Positions 1-8,572 are shown, numbered from the stretch's first letter. The stretch is 64,000 bases of DNA from Stutzerimonas stutzeri (GCF_000590475.1 NZ_CP007441.1:1449231-1513230); one strand, 5' to 3'. Numbers and translations: made by a program. The notes: a model not told the origin generated them from the letters alone.

Positions 1-1906
1 GGCGTGGCTGACGTTCCTCGCGAGCCTGACGCTCTTCTCGTGGGGCGCGCTCTTCGCGCGGCTTGCGTTCTTCGTCGCGATTGCCGCGTGAATCACGGCG
101 ACGGTTCTGCTGGCGGCCGCTACGGCGCTCGTCGTTGCGCTGCGGACGGCTGCTGGTCGCGGGCTTCTGCTTCACTTCAGCAGCCGGTGCTTCCTGCTTG
201 CCGGCGAAGAGACCGACCAGCGATTTGACCAGCCCTTTGAACAGGCTCGGCTCCTGGGCGGCCGGCGCGGCGACTTCTGCTGGCGCGGCGGCAGGCGTAG
301 GTGCGGGCGCTGTTCGTGGAGGGGCAGTTTTCACCGCCGCTTCCTGGCGAACCAGTGTGCGTGTCGAGCTGACCGGTTGGGCTTCCTCGACTTCGGTCGG
401 GCTCATCTCGTAGCTGGCCTGACCCGCGATGATCTCCGGGCTGTCATCGCGAAGACGCTGCACTTCGAAGTGCGGCGTTTCCAGATGATCGTCCGGCAGG
501 ATGAAGATGCGCGCGCGGGTGCGCAATTCGATCTTGGTGATGGCGTTGCGCTTCTCGTTGAGCAGGAATGCGGCGACCTGGAACGGGACGCGGGCGCGAA
601 CCTCTGCCGTGCGGTCTTTCAGCGCCTCTTCTTCGATCAGGCGCAGGATCGCCAGCGACAGCGACTCGACGTCACGAATGATGCCTTGACCATTACAGCG
701 AGGGCAGACGATGCCGCTGGTCTCGCCGAGCGACGGACGCAGGCGTTGACGGGACATTTCCAACAGGCCGAAGCGCGAGATACGTCCGACCTGGATTCGG
801 GCGCGATCAGCCTCGAGTGCTTCGCGAACTTTTTCTTCCACGGCGCGCTGGTTCTTCGCCGGGGTCATGTCGATAAAGTCGATTACAATCAGGCCACCGA
901 TATCGCGCAGACGCAGCTGGCGAGCGATTTCCTCGGCCGCTTCCAGGTTGGTCTGTAGCGCGGTTTCCTCGATATCGCCGCCCTTGGTGGCGCGCGCCGA
1001 GTTGATATCAATGGACACCAGTGCTTCGGTCGGGTCGATGACGATGGATCCGCCGGACGGTAGCTTCACTTCGCGCTGGAAGGCGGTTTCGATCTGGCTT
1101 TCGATCTGGAAGCGGTTGAACAGAGGCACGCTGTCTTCGTACAGCTTGATCTTGCTGGCGTACTGCGGCATGACTTGTTGGATGAAGGACAGGGCTTCGT
1201 TCTGGGCTTCGACGCTATCGATCAGTACTTCGCCGATGTCCTGGCGCAGATAGTCGCGAATGGCGCGGATAATGACATTGGATTCCTGATAGATCAGGAA
1301 CGGGGCGGGGCGATCCTGCGAGGCCTCCTTTACCGCGCTCCAGAGCTGCAGCAAGTAATCCAGGTCCCATTGCATTTCTTCACTTGAACGACCGAGCCCA
1401 GCGGTTCGAACGATCAGGCCCATATCGGCGGGAACATCGAGGCCATTCAGCGCTTCACGGAGTTCGTTGCGTTCCTCGCCTTCGATGCGGCGAGAGATGC
1501 CGCCGGCGCGTGGGTTGTTCGGCATCAGAACAAGGTAGCGGCCGGCCAGACTAATGAAGGTGGTCAGGGCAGCGCCCTTGTTGCCACGTTCTTCTTTCTC
1601 GACCTGGACGATGACTTCTTGGCCTTCGCTCAGCACGTCTTTGATGTTGACGCGGCCTTCGGGGGCCTTCTTGAAATACTCGCGGGAGATTTCTTTCAGG
1701 GGAAGAAAACCGTGGCGGTCTGCGCCGAAATCAACGAAAGCGGCTTCGAGGCTGGGCTCGACACGGGTGATCTTGCCTTTGTAGATGTTGGCTTTCTTCT
1801 GTTCACGGGCACCGGATTCGATATCGAGATCGAACAGGCGCTGGCCGTCGACCAGTGCGACACGCAACTCTTCAGGCTGAGTTGCGTTAATTAGCATTCT
1901 TTTCAT
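1..1906 (-). CDS. rne: Ribonuclease E, 3' end outside the window
   Basis: Essential endoribonuclease for mRNA decay and rRNA/tRNA processing and scaffold of the degradosome at the inner membrane. About 635 residues are visible, starting MKRMLIN. An S1 RNA-binding domain occupies roughly residues 35-120. The DNase I-like catalytic core has the two conserved acidic motifs VSIDINSAR and IDFIDMTP, and the CPRCNGQG zinc-link follows. After about residue 520 the protein becomes Ala/Pro-rich and then Arg/Glu-rich with repeated EERxxR units, as expected for the disordered RNA-binding scaffold. The window edge cuts this tail, so its C-terminus and partner-binding motifs cannot be judged. The gene is divergent from rluC across a long leader. 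Autoregulation through that leader is known for E. coli rne and is inferred here. Identification is secure. Confidence 0.97.
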   Translation of the reverse strand, partial: MKRMLINATQPEELRVALVDGQRLFDLDIESGAREQKKANIYKGKITRVEPSLEAAFVDFGADRHGFLPLKEISREYFKKAPEGRVNIKDVLSEGQEVIVQVEKEERGNKGAALTTFISLAGRYLVLMPNNPRAGGISRRIEGEERNELREALNGLDVPADMGLIVRTAGLGRSSEEMQWDLDYLLQLWSAVKEASQDRPAPFLIYQESNVIIRAIRDYLRQDIGEVLIDSVEAQNEALSFIQQVMPQYASKIKLYEDSVPLFNRFQIESQIETAFQREVKLPSGGSIVIDPTEALVSIDINSARATKGGDIEETALQTNLEAAEEIARQLRLRDIGGLIVIDFIDMTPAKNQRAVEEKVREALEADRARIQVGRISRFGLLEMSRQRLRPSLGETSGIVCPRCNGQGIIRDVESLSLAILRLIEEEALKDRTAEVRARVPFQVAAFLLNEKRNAITKIELRTRARIFILPDDHLETPHFEVQRLRDDSPEIIAGQASYEMSPTEVEEAQPVSSTRTLVRQEAAVKTAPPRTAPAPTPAAAPAEVAAPAAQEPSLFKGLVKSLVGLFAGKQEAPAAEVKQKPATSSRPQRNDERRSGRQQNRRRDSRGNRDEERKPREERAPREERQAREERQPR

Positions 1907-2401
1907 GTAGTACCGTCGGTTTCCAGGGCAGCGGAAACGGCGTTCGGCACACACGACTCTCGCGGTCGGTGTCAGGTGAGTCAGGAATGGTTGTAAGGCA
2001 CTCCAGTGTCCAGCGATGTAAGGCCAGTTGGGCCGGCGTCGCGACGACGTCTCCTGCTTGCTGTCGGAACAGAAGCAATGGTTCGGGAGGAGGAATCAGC
2101 CATTGGTAGCGGACGGAATGAAGCGTCTATGAAAGCCTGTGCTACGCAATCCGATGGCTGTACATCTCCACCCAACACTCATACTTTGAAAATCGGGTGC
2201 CGCTCGCAGAATCCGAGCGGGTTATCGATTATCGCGATTCCCCAGTGGGGTCACGCATCATGTCTTCAAGGCTTGTTTCGGGGCTTCACCGCTACTTGAG
2301 GGAAGCTCCGTCGGACGGCCTCACGTCCTCGAACATTGCTGGGTCAGGAATGGCGGTTTCGCTGGCATTCGTTGACCTGGCCACTTTTGGCGGCGTTCGG
2401 G

Positions 2402-2430
2402 ACTATAACAGCAATGTTTAAGTGCTTCAA
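2402..2430 (-). promoter_or_regulatory. Sigma-70-type promoter for rne
   Basis: On the minus strand, TTGAAG (2430-2425) and TATAGT (2407-2402) are separated by exactly 17 bases. Transcription would start near 2395, giving a leader of about 490 bases before the rne ATG at 1906. Predicted from the sequence only. Confidence 0.6.
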
Positions 2431-2442
2431 ATCCATGAAAAT

Positions 2443-2451
2443 TGATATCAT
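2443..2451 (+). promoter_or_regulatory. Extended -10 element for rluC
   Basis: TGA followed by TATCAT forms an extended -10 (TGn plus hexamer). The -35 region (around 2423, TGCTTC) is poor. The -10 ends seven bases before the rluC ATG, so the transcript may begin at the start codon itself. Confidence 0.4.
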
Positions 2452-2457
2452 CCGCCG

Positions 2458-3411
2458 ATGACCAATACCCTTTCTCAGACCTCCGGCGTGCAAATGCTCG
2501 AAGTCGCGCCGGAGCTTGCCGGCCAGCGCATCGACAACTTTCTTCGTACTCAGCTCAAGGGTGTCCCCAAAACACTGATATATCGCATATTGCGCAAAGG
2601 CGAAGTGCGGGTGAACAAGGGGCGGATAAAGCCTGAATATAAGCTCCAGGCCGGCGATGTAATCCGTGTACCGCCGCTTCGGCTTCCAGAGCGTGACGAG
2701 GCGGTCCCTGTTGCGCAAGGGCTTCTCGAGCGCCTGGAAGCGGCGATCGTCTATGAAGACAAGGCGCTTATTGTGCTGAACAAGCCTGCAGGCATAGCGG
2801 TGCACGGTGGCAGCGGGCTTAGTTTTGGTGTCATCGAGGCGCTGCGCCAACTGCGTCCTGATGCGAAAGAACTCGAGTTGGTGCATCGCCTGGACCGTGA
2901 TACGTCCGGGCTGCTGATGGTTGCGAAGAAGCGCAGCATGCTGCGCCATCTGCATCAGGAATTGCGCGGCGATGGTGTCGATAAGCGTTACATGGCGCTT
3001 GTGCGAGGGCGCTGGGAGACCGGCAGGAAGCAGGTGAATGCACCGCTCATGAAGAACACGCTGCGCTCGGGTGAGCGCATGGTTGAGGTCACTGAAGAGG
3101 GCAAGGACGCGTTGACGCTTTTCCGTGTGCTGCGTCGTTTCGGCGATTTTGCCACGCTGGTCGAGGCTAGGCCGATAACGGGTCGGACCCACCAGATTCG
3201 CGTCCATGCGCTTCACGCCGGGCACGGAATCGCGGGCGACAGCAAGTATGGCGACGAAGAGTTTTCCAAGGTCATTCGTGATCTGGGCGGCAAGCGCTTA
3301 TTTCTGCACGCCTATGCGTTGAAAGTGCCTTTGCCTGACGGCGGCGAACTGAGCCTGGAAGCGCCGGTTGATGATGTCTGGGCTCGGACGCTGGAGAGGC
3401 TTGGTGAGTAA
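2458..3411 (+). CDS. rluC: 23S rRNA pseudouridine(955/2504/2580) synthase RluC
   Basis: Converts three uridines of 23S rRNA to pseudouridine. The 317-residue protein has an N-terminal S4 RNA-binding domain (about residues 20-80) and an RluA-family catalytic domain. The signature HRLDRDTSG begins at His143, making Asp146 the catalytic aspartate. Length is normal for RluC. The ATG at 2458 has no Shine-Dalgarno sequence upstream, and a -10 element ends seven bases before it, which hints at leaderless translation. Divergent placement next to rne is the usual arrangement in gammaproteobacteria. The stop codon overlaps the start of the next gene. RluD is less likely because of the rne linkage. Confidence 0.95.
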   Translation: MTNTLSQTSGVQMLEVAPELAGQRIDNFLRTQLKGVPKTLIYRILRKGEVRVNKGRIKPEYKLQAGDVIRVPPLRLPERDEAVPVAQGLLERLEAAIVYEDKALIVLNKPAGIAVHGGSGLSFGVIEALRQLRPDAKELELVHRLDRDTSGLLMVAKKRSMLRHLHQELRGDGVDKRYMALVRGRWETGRKQVNAPLMKNTLRSGERMVEVTEEGKDALTLFRVLRRFGDFATLVEARPITGRTHQIRVHALHAGHGIAGDSKYGDEEFSKVIRDLGGKRLFLHAYALKVPLPDGGELSLEAPVDDVWARTLERLGE

Positions 3412-4090
3412 ATACGAGCTGTTGATCTTCGACTGGGATGGAACGCTGGTGAACTCCATCGGCCGTATTGTCGAATCCATTTCCGTTGCCGCAACCAGCT
3501 GCAATCTGCCGGCCCTCGATGAAACGGCCATAAAGGGAATCATTGGGCTGGGCTTGCCAGAGGCAGTTGCGGTGCTATATCCGCATGTCACGGATGTGGG
3601 CACCGCTGAGGCGTTTCGTCGTGCCTATGCCGAGCACTACCTCATGCTGGAAGCTGAGCCGTCGGAACTCTACCCCGGAGTCGCGCTGGCGCTGCAGCAG
3701 TTTCGTGACCAGGGGCATCTGCTTGCCGTGGCGACCGGAAAAGGGCGGCGCGGGTTGGACAGGGTGCTGGATGGGCAGGGTTGGAGCGATTTTTTCGATG
3801 TAACCCGTTGCGCGGATGAAGCCGCGAGCAAACCTGATCCATTAATGATCCATGAGATTCTGGCACATTGCGGGGTTGGTCCCGAGCGGGCCTTGATGGT
3901 AGGGGATTCGGTATTCGATCTCGAAATGGCTCGGCGAGCTGGCGTAGACAGCGTTGCGGTCTCCTACGGTGCGCAGCCGCTCGACGTGCTGCGGGCGTAC
4001 TCGCCGCGTATGACCATCAATCGTTTTTCGGAGCTTGGCGATTGGCTGCGCTCCGCAGGTACAGCAGAGGTAGTTGCGTATGTCGGATGA
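3404..4090 (+). CDS. HAD-superfamily hydrolase, phosphoglycolate-phosphatase-like
   Basis: Probable small-molecule phosphatase of HAD subfamily IA, 228 residues. Motif I is FDWDGTLVNS, with nucleophile Asp10 and Asp12. Motif II threonine lies in VATGKG, the motif III lysine in SKPDP, and motif IV is GDSVFDLEMA. A helical cap domain sits between motifs I and II. I chose the GTG at 3404 because it puts the first beta-strand at the N-terminus; an ATG at 3368 would add 12 unlikely residues. The start overlaps the end of rluC by eight bases, suggesting translational coupling. The rluC-HAD-sppA order also occurs in other pseudomonads. The substrate cannot be told from sequence. Confidence 0.85.
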   Translation: MSKYELLIFDWDGTLVNSIGRIVESISVAATSCNLPALDETAIKGIIGLGLPEAVAVLYPHVTDVGTAEAFRRAYAEHYLMLEAEPSELYPGVALALQQFRDQGHLLAVATGKGRRGLDRVLDGQGWSDFFDVTRCADEAASKPDPLMIHEILAHCGVGPERALMVGDSVFDLEMARRAGVDSVAVSYGAQPLDVLRAYSPRMTINRFSELGDWLRSAGTAEVVAYVG

Positions 4091-5063
4091 TTGGAAGGCG
4101 CCTGTGAATGAACAGCAGGACGATCGCAATAGCTGGAAGCTACTGGAAAAAACCTTGCTCGCCGGTGTCCAGGAGCAACGGCGGGCTCGGCGGTGGGGGA
4201 TATTCTTCAAACTGCTGACCTTCATCTATCTTTTCGGTGCGCTGCTGATGTTCTCGCCTTTGTTGCATATCGGTGACAGCGGGAGTGGGAGTGCCAGTCA
4301 TACTGCAGTCATCAATGTTCGCGGCATGATCGCTGATGAAGAGTCGGCGAGTGCGGATAACGTTGTCGGGGCGCTGCGTGCGGCCTTCGAAGATTCCAAA
4401 ACCAAGGGCGTAGTTCTACGAATCAATAGCCCAGGGGGCAGTCCGGTACAGTCGGGTTACATTTATGACGAGATCAGGCGGCTGCGTGGCGAGCACCCCG
4501 ACATCAAGGTCTATGCGGTTATTGCCGATCTAGGAGCCTCGGGCGCCTATTACATTGCCAGCGCTGCAGACGAAATCTATGCCGACAAATCGAGCCTGGT
4601 CGGTTCAATTGGAGTGACTGCAGCGACGTTCGGATTTGTCGAGACGATGGCTAAGTTGGGTGTGGAGCGCCGGGTTTATACGTCGGGCGAACACAAGGCG
4701 TTCCTCGATCCGTTCCAGCCTGAAAAGCCGGAAGAAACCAAATTTTGGCGCGACGTGCTCGGCATCACTCATCGCCAGTTCATCGACAGCGTCAAGCAAG
4801 GACGTGGTGATCGGCTGCAGGTCGCCGATCATCCCGAGCTGTTTTCCGGCCTCATTTGGTCCGGCGAGCAGGCGCTTGAGCTCGGGCTGATCGACGGTCT
4901 GGGCAATACCAGCTACGTGGCGCGCGAAGTGATTGGGGAAGAGGAGCTGGTGGACTTCACTGTCAAGGATTCCGCGCTGGATCGTTTCACCAAGAAGCTT
5001 GGTGCAAGCGTTGGTGCTCAGTTGGCGCTGTGGATGGGGTTCCAGGGGCCGCAACTGCGATAG
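4080..5063 (+). CDS. sppA: S49-family signal peptide peptidase SppA
   Basis: Membrane-bound serine protease that degrades cleaved signal peptides, 327 residues. One transmembrane segment lies at about residues 39-60, after a positively charged stretch. The nucleophile is Ser154 in GASGAYY and the general base Lys206 in GEHKAF. The 52-residue spacing equals that of the short B. subtilis SppA (Ser147/Lys199), so this is the short 36K type and not the duplicated 67K E. coli form. Start ATG 4080 overlaps the end of the HAD gene; an upstream TTG at 4074 is also possible. SohB is the alternative name within this family. Confidence 0.9.
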   Translation: MSDDWKAPVNEQQDDRNSWKLLEKTLLAGVQEQRRARRWGIFFKLLTFIYLFGALLMFSPLLHIGDSGSGSASHTAVINVRGMIADEESASADNVVGALRAAFEDSKTKGVVLRINSPGGSPVQSGYIYDEIRRLRGEHPDIKVYAVIADLGASGAYYIASAADEIYADKSSLVGSIGVTAATFGFVETMAKLGVERRVYTSGEHKAFLDPFQPEKPEETKFWRDVLGITHRQFIDSVKQGRGDRLQVADHPELFSGLIWSGEQALELGLIDGLGNTSYVAREVIGEEELVDFTVKDSALDRFTKKLGASVGAQLALWMGFQGPQLR

Positions 5064-5080
5064 TTCTCCATGGCTGAGGG

Positions 5081-5659
5081 TCAGGGAACTTTGACTCCGA
5101 CGTTGTTCAGCATGTCGACCAGTCTGATCAGTGGCAACCCGATCAGGCTGGTCACGTCCGATCCTTCGGTGGCGCGGAACAGGCTGATACCCAGCCCTTC
5201 AGCCTTGAAGCTGCCCGCACAATCGTAAGGTTGTTCGGCGTGTAGGTAGCGCTCGATCTGCAGGTCATCAAGGTCTCGGAAATGGACTGTGAAGCTGACG
5301 CAATCGACCTGGGTGCTCCCGGTCCGGCTGTCCAGTAGCGCCAGCGCGGTTAAGAACTGCACACTTTTGCCACTGCAGGCTTGCAATTGCAGTCTCGCTC
5401 GCTCGAATGCGTAAGGCTTGCCAAGGATGCTTTGTTCAAGCACCGCGACCTGGTCCGAGCCGATGATCAGGTGGTCCTGATAGGCTGGCGCCAGTGCTTG
5501 AGCCTTTTCGTGGGCCAGTCGGCGCACCAGTTGCTCCGGCTGTTCTCCAGCATGCGCGGTCTCGTCTATTTCCGGGGAGGCGCAGTCGAACGCCAGATGC
5601 AGTCGTGAGAGCAGTTCGCGTCGGTAGGGGGAGCTTGATGCGAGAAGCAGGCGGCGCAT
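5081..5659 (-). CDS. yceF: Maf-family nucleotide pyrophosphatase (7-methyl-GTP type)
   Basis: Predicted house-cleaning pyrophosphatase that hydrolyses modified nucleotides; the YceF branch prefers 7-methyl-GTP. The 192-residue protein opens with LLLASSSPYRRELL, the Maf substrate loop (SxSxxR), followed by IDET, the EKA segment and GSDQVA with the catalytic aspartate. It is convergent with sppA (17 bases between stops) and divergent from yceD. Proximity to rne, rluC, yceD and rpmF is the usual yceF context, which supports this branch over the dTTP/UTP pyrophosphatase Maf (YhdE). Confidence 0.88.
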   Translation of the reverse strand: MRRLLLASSSPYRRELLSRLHLAFDCASPEIDETAHAGEQPEQLVRRLAHEKAQALAPAYQDHLIIGSDQVAVLEQSILGKPYAFERARLQLQACSGKSVQFLTALALLDSRTGSTQVDCVSFTVHFRDLDDLQIERYLHAEQPYDCAGSFKAEGLGISLFRATEGSDVTSLIGLPLIRLVDMLNNVGVKVP

Positions 5660-5725
5660 TTTTCCTTCCTATATATATCGATCAGATCGGTGGTCGGCCG
5701 AGCTCAATTGTGCGGCTGAATTCCT

Positions 5726-5754
5726 TTGACAGTCGAGAGGTGCATCCCTAGAAT
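5726..5754 (+). promoter_or_regulatory. Sigma-70 promoter for yceD-rpmF-plsX
   Basis: TTGACA (5726-5731), a 17-base spacer and TAGAAT (5749-5754). This is one of the best consensus matches in the window. The -10 ends nine bases before the yceD ATG, so transcription should begin at or just before that codon. Confidence 0.75.
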
Positions 5755-5763
5755 GCCGCGCTT

Positions 5764-6291
5764 ATGTTGAAAGGACCAATACCTCCGCACGTAGATCCGC
5801 GCAAGCTCGCTGACCGAGCGGCTAACCTGAAAGGTGAGCTGCAATTGTCTGGGCTGAAGCGGCTCGTCGATCCTCTCGAGGACGACAAAGGTGTGGTGCG
5901 CGCCAGTTTTGACTTTGGGCGCGACGAGCAGCGCACTGTGGTCATCCACAGCGAGCTGGATGTTGAGGTCACAATGATTTGCCAGCGCTGTCTGGAGCCG
6001 GTTGTTCTGCCTATTCACAGCGAATGCGATTATGCCGTCGTGAATGAGGGTTCGAGCAGCCAGCACCTGCCTAAGGGCTATGACGTGCTGGAAGTGGGAG
6101 AGGATCCTCTGGATCTGCTGGCGCTGGTTGAAGAGGAGCTTCTGCTTGCTCTTCCGATTGTTCCACTCCATGACCAAGAAGTTTGCCAGCCGCCGGCTGG
6201 GCCTGATGAGCCCGAGCCGAATGAGGACGAGGTATCGCGGTCCAACCCGTTCAGCGTACTGGCTCAGTTAAAGCGTGACCCAAACGTTTAG
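5764..6291 (+). CDS. yceD: DUF177 / YceD family protein, 23S rRNA accumulation
   Basis: DUF177 family member of 175 residues, needed for normal 23S rRNA accumulation in E. coli and plants; the molecular activity is not established. A CxxC pair (ICQRCLEP, about residues 74-80) sits after a beta-rich N-terminal part, and the C-terminus is acidic. ATG 5764 lies only nine bases after a strong -10 and has no Shine-Dalgarno, pointing to a leaderless mRNA. It is followed 12 bases later by rpmF, the widely conserved pairing that ties ribosome assembly genes to phospholipid synthesis genes. Confidence 0.9.
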   Translation: MLKGPIPPHVDPRKLADRAANLKGELQLSGLKRLVDPLEDDKGVVRASFDFGRDEQRTVVIHSELDVEVTMICQRCLEPVVLPIHSECDYAVVNEGSSSQHLPKGYDVLEVGEDPLDLLALVEEELLLALPIVPLHDQEVCQPPAGPDEPEPNEDEVSRSNPFSVLAQLKRDPNV

Positions 6292-6303
6292 GAGTTGATC
6301 CCA

Positions 6304-6486
6304 ATGGCTGTTCAGCAGAACAAAAAATCCCGTTCCGCCCGTGACATGCGTCGCTCGCATGACGCGCTCGAGCCGAACGCCCTGTCCGTAGAAAAGAGCA
6401 CTGGTGAAGTTCACCTGCGCCACCACGTTTCCCCGGAAGGTTTTTACCGTGGTCGCAAAGTGATCGACAAGGGCGCTGACGAGTAA
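6304..6486 (+). CDS. rpmF: 50S ribosomal protein L32
   Basis: Structural protein of the large ribosomal subunit, 60 residues. It starts MAVQQNKKSRSARDMRRSHD, the usual basic N-terminus of L32. It lacks the CxxC zinc pairs found in some L32 paralogues, so it is the zinc-independent form. ATG 6304 was chosen over an in-frame TTG at 6295 because L32 proteins begin MAVQ. A GGAG at 6291-6294 gives normal spacing. The stop is three bases before the plsX start. Confidence 0.98.
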   Translation: MAVQQNKKSRSARDMRRSHDALEPNALSVEKSTGEVHLRHHVSPEGFYRGRKVIDKGADE

Positions 6487-6489
6487 GTC

Positions 6490-7560
6490 TTGTCTGCTCC
6501 GATCATAGCGATCGATGCAATGGGTGGGGACTTCGGTCCCCACTGCATTGTTCCGGCCAGTCTCAATTGTCTGGCTGAAGTCCCCTCGCTACACCTGGCC
6601 CTGGTTGGCCAATCCTCTATCCTCGAAGAAATCATCGCTCGGCACCCGGGTGTGGATCGCGCTCGTCTGACGATTGTCGATGCCGACGAAGTGATCGGCA
6701 TGGACGAGCGTCCGACGCAGGCGTTGCGCAGTAAGCCGCGCTCGTCCATGCGCGTTGCGCTGGAATTGGTGCGCGACGGTCAGGCTCAGGCGTGTATCAG
6801 TGCTGGCAATACGGGCGCTTTGATGGCGCTTGCTCGTCATGTACTGAAGACATTGCCCGGGGTCGATCGGCCCGCGATGATGACCGCGATCCCTACGATT
6901 AAAGGCGCCTGCCTATTGCTTGATCTTGGCGCGAATGTGGACTGTACTGCCGAGCAGCTCTACCAGTTCGCGGTGATGGGGTCGGTTGCCGCGCAGAGCC
7001 TCGGTATCGAGCAACCGCGAGTCTCGTTGTTGAATGTTGGCACCGAAGAGATCAAGGGAAACCAGCAGGTCAAGGCGGCAGCTGCGCTGTTGCAGCAGGC
7101 GAGCGATATCAATTATCGGGGCTTCGTTGAGGGTGACGGGTTATTTCGCGGCGAGACTGACGTAGCGGTGTGTGATGGCTTCGTTGGCAACATCTTGCTC
7201 AAATCCAGCGAGGGCTTGGCGCATATGGTTGCCTTGCGTGTCGAAGCGCTTTTTCGCCGTTCGCTGACTTCTCGTCTGGTGGGGGCGCTGGCGCTGCCGC
7301 TGCTGCGTCAGCTTCGAGCCGATCTGCGCCCAGCCCAGTACAACGGTGCCAGCTTTCTAGGGCTCCAGGGCATCGTCGTGAAAAGCCATGGTAGCGCCGG
7401 CGCCGAGGGCTTCCGGTCGGCTATCCTGCGCGCGACCCAGGACGTGGAGCACAACCTGCCGGAGCAATTGCACAGTCGGCTCGAGCATCTGCTCGTGACC
7501 AATCGGTCGGTAAGCGGCGCAGGTGATGTGACCACATCCGACGGCTCGCCATCCAACTGA
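6490..7560 (+). CDS. plsX: Phosphate acyltransferase PlsX
   Basis: Makes acyl-phosphate from acyl-ACP for the PlsX/PlsY entry into phospholipid synthesis; a peripheral membrane enzyme. The 356-residue protein begins with the family hallmark IAIDAMGGDFGP, with the GNTGAL segment downstream. The start is TTG at 6490. The only nearby ATG lies inside the conserved first strand (the M of MGGD), so it cannot be the start. This weak codon three bases after rpmF suggests translation coupled to L32. The last 20 or so residues are Ser/Gly-rich and poorly conserved in type. Confidence 0.95.
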   Translation: MSAPIIAIDAMGGDFGPHCIVPASLNCLAEVPSLHLALVGQSSILEEIIARHPGVDRARLTIVDADEVIGMDERPTQALRSKPRSSMRVALELVRDGQAQACISAGNTGALMALARHVLKTLPGVDRPAMMTAIPTIKGACLLLDLGANVDCTAEQLYQFAVMGSVAAQSLGIEQPRVSLLNVGTEEIKGNQQVKAAAALLQQASDINYRGFVEGDGLFRGETDVAVCDGFVGNILLKSSEGLAHMVALRVEALFRRSLTSRLVGALALPLLRQLRADLRPAQYNGASFLGLQGIVVKSHGSAGAEGFRSAILRATQDVEHNLPEQLHSRLEHLLVTNRSVSGAGDVTTSDGSPSN

Positions 7561-7619
7561 CAATTCGGTGCGTCCCCGTGGCGTATTCTTCTGACGAACA
7601 ACCACAAGAGAGCCGTTTC

Positions 7620-8558
7620 ATGTCCGCATCACTTGCATTCGTCTTTCCGGGGCAGGGCTCCCAAGCTCTCGGCATGCTTGCCGAGCACGGCGCCCAGCAA
7701 TCCCTGGTCATCGATACTTTCGCTGAAGCCTCGTCCGCACTGGGGTACGACCTCTGGGCGCTTTCCCAGCAAGGCCCAGCGGAGCAGCTGAATCAGACCG
7801 ATAAGACTCAGCCTGCGATTCTGACTGCTTCGATAGCGCTGTGGCGCCTGTGGCTGGCTGGAGGCGGCGCGAAGCCAGCGTTCGTTGCAGGCCATAGCCT
7901 CGGCGAATATTCTGCTCTGGTCGCCGCAGGCAGTCTGCCATTCGTTGACGCAGTAAAGCTGGTCGAGCTGCGTGGCCAGCTCATGCAACAAGCCGTTCCT
8001 GCTGGTTCCGGCGGTATGGCAGCGATCCTCGGGCTGGATGATGCCGATGTATTGGCGGCCTGTAGCGAAGCCGCGCAGGGCGAAGTGGTCAGTGCCGTCA
8101 ATTTCAATGCGCCTGGTCAGGTAGTGATTGCCGGCAGCGCTGCGGCCGTCGAGCGTGCTATCGAGGTCTGTAAGGCCAAGGGCGCCAAGCGCGCCATGCC
8201 GCTGCCGGTCAGCGTGCCGTCGCATTGTGCGCTGATGCGTCCTGCGGCTGAGCGTTTTGCCGAATCCGTAACTGCAGCCGCCTGGCAGGCGCCTCAGATT
8301 CCGTTGGTCCAGAATGTCAGCGCGGCGATCGTATCCGATCTCGATACGCTCAAACATGATCTTCTGGCCCAGCTCTACAGCCCGGTTCGCTGGGTTGAGA
8401 CCATTGTTGCGTTGAATGCGCAGGGCGTGACCGATTTGGTCGAGTGTGGCCCGGGCAAAGTGCTGTCCGGCCTCAACAAACGCTGCGTCAAGGGCATCAA
8501 TACCTATAACCTGGAAACCCCAGAAGCTTTCGCTGCCACTCGTGGCGCGCTGGTCTGA
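7620..8558 (+). CDS. fabD: Malonyl-CoA-ACP transacylase FabD
   Basis: Transfers malonyl from CoA to acyl carrier protein for chain elongation. The 312-residue protein has the oxyanion motif FPGQGSQ at the N-terminus, nucleophile Ser93 in GHSLGEYSAL and catalytic His202 in VPSHCALM, the same spacing as E. coli (Ser92/His201). Start ATG 7620 was chosen over an in-frame upstream codon at 7578 because FabD proteins begin directly with this strand. It sits in the plsX-fabD-fabG-acpP-fabF cluster, 59 bases after plsX. Confidence 0.97.
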   Translation: MSASLAFVFPGQGSQALGMLAEHGAQQSLVIDTFAEASSALGYDLWALSQQGPAEQLNQTDKTQPAILTASIALWRLWLAGGGAKPAFVAGHSLGEYSALVAAGSLPFVDAVKLVELRGQLMQQAVPAGSGGMAAILGLDDADVLAACSEAAQGEVVSAVNFNAPGQVVIAGSAAAVERAIEVCKAKGAKRAMPLPVSVPSHCALMRPAAERFAESVTAAAWQAPQIPLVQNVSAAIVSDLDTLKHDLLAQLYSPVRWVETIVALNAQGVTDLVECGPGKVLSGLNKRCVKGINTYNLETPEAFAATRGALV

Positions 8559-8572
8559 ACAAGGAGATATTT

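Larger units (their letters stand above)
1907..2457. other. rne-rluC intergenic region with long rne leader
   Basis: A 551-base gene-free stretch between divergent rne and rluC. It holds a minus-strand promoter at 2402-2430 and an inferred rne leader of about 490 bases. Local inverted repeats in the leader include 2200-2206 with 2214-2220 (CCGCTCG, 7-base loop) and 2240-2243 with 2247-2250 (CCCC, 3-base loop). The E. coli rne leader (361 nt) carries hairpins that RNase E itself recognises. The similar size and position suggest the same feedback here, but no specific hairpin homology was established. No credible ORF was seen. Confidence 0.6.

Noticed and set aside
2344..3225. Long minus-strand ORF of 293 codons opposite rluC
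   Set aside because: It is the antisense frame of a well-supported gene and its translation has no recognisable domain and an Arg/His-rich makeup.
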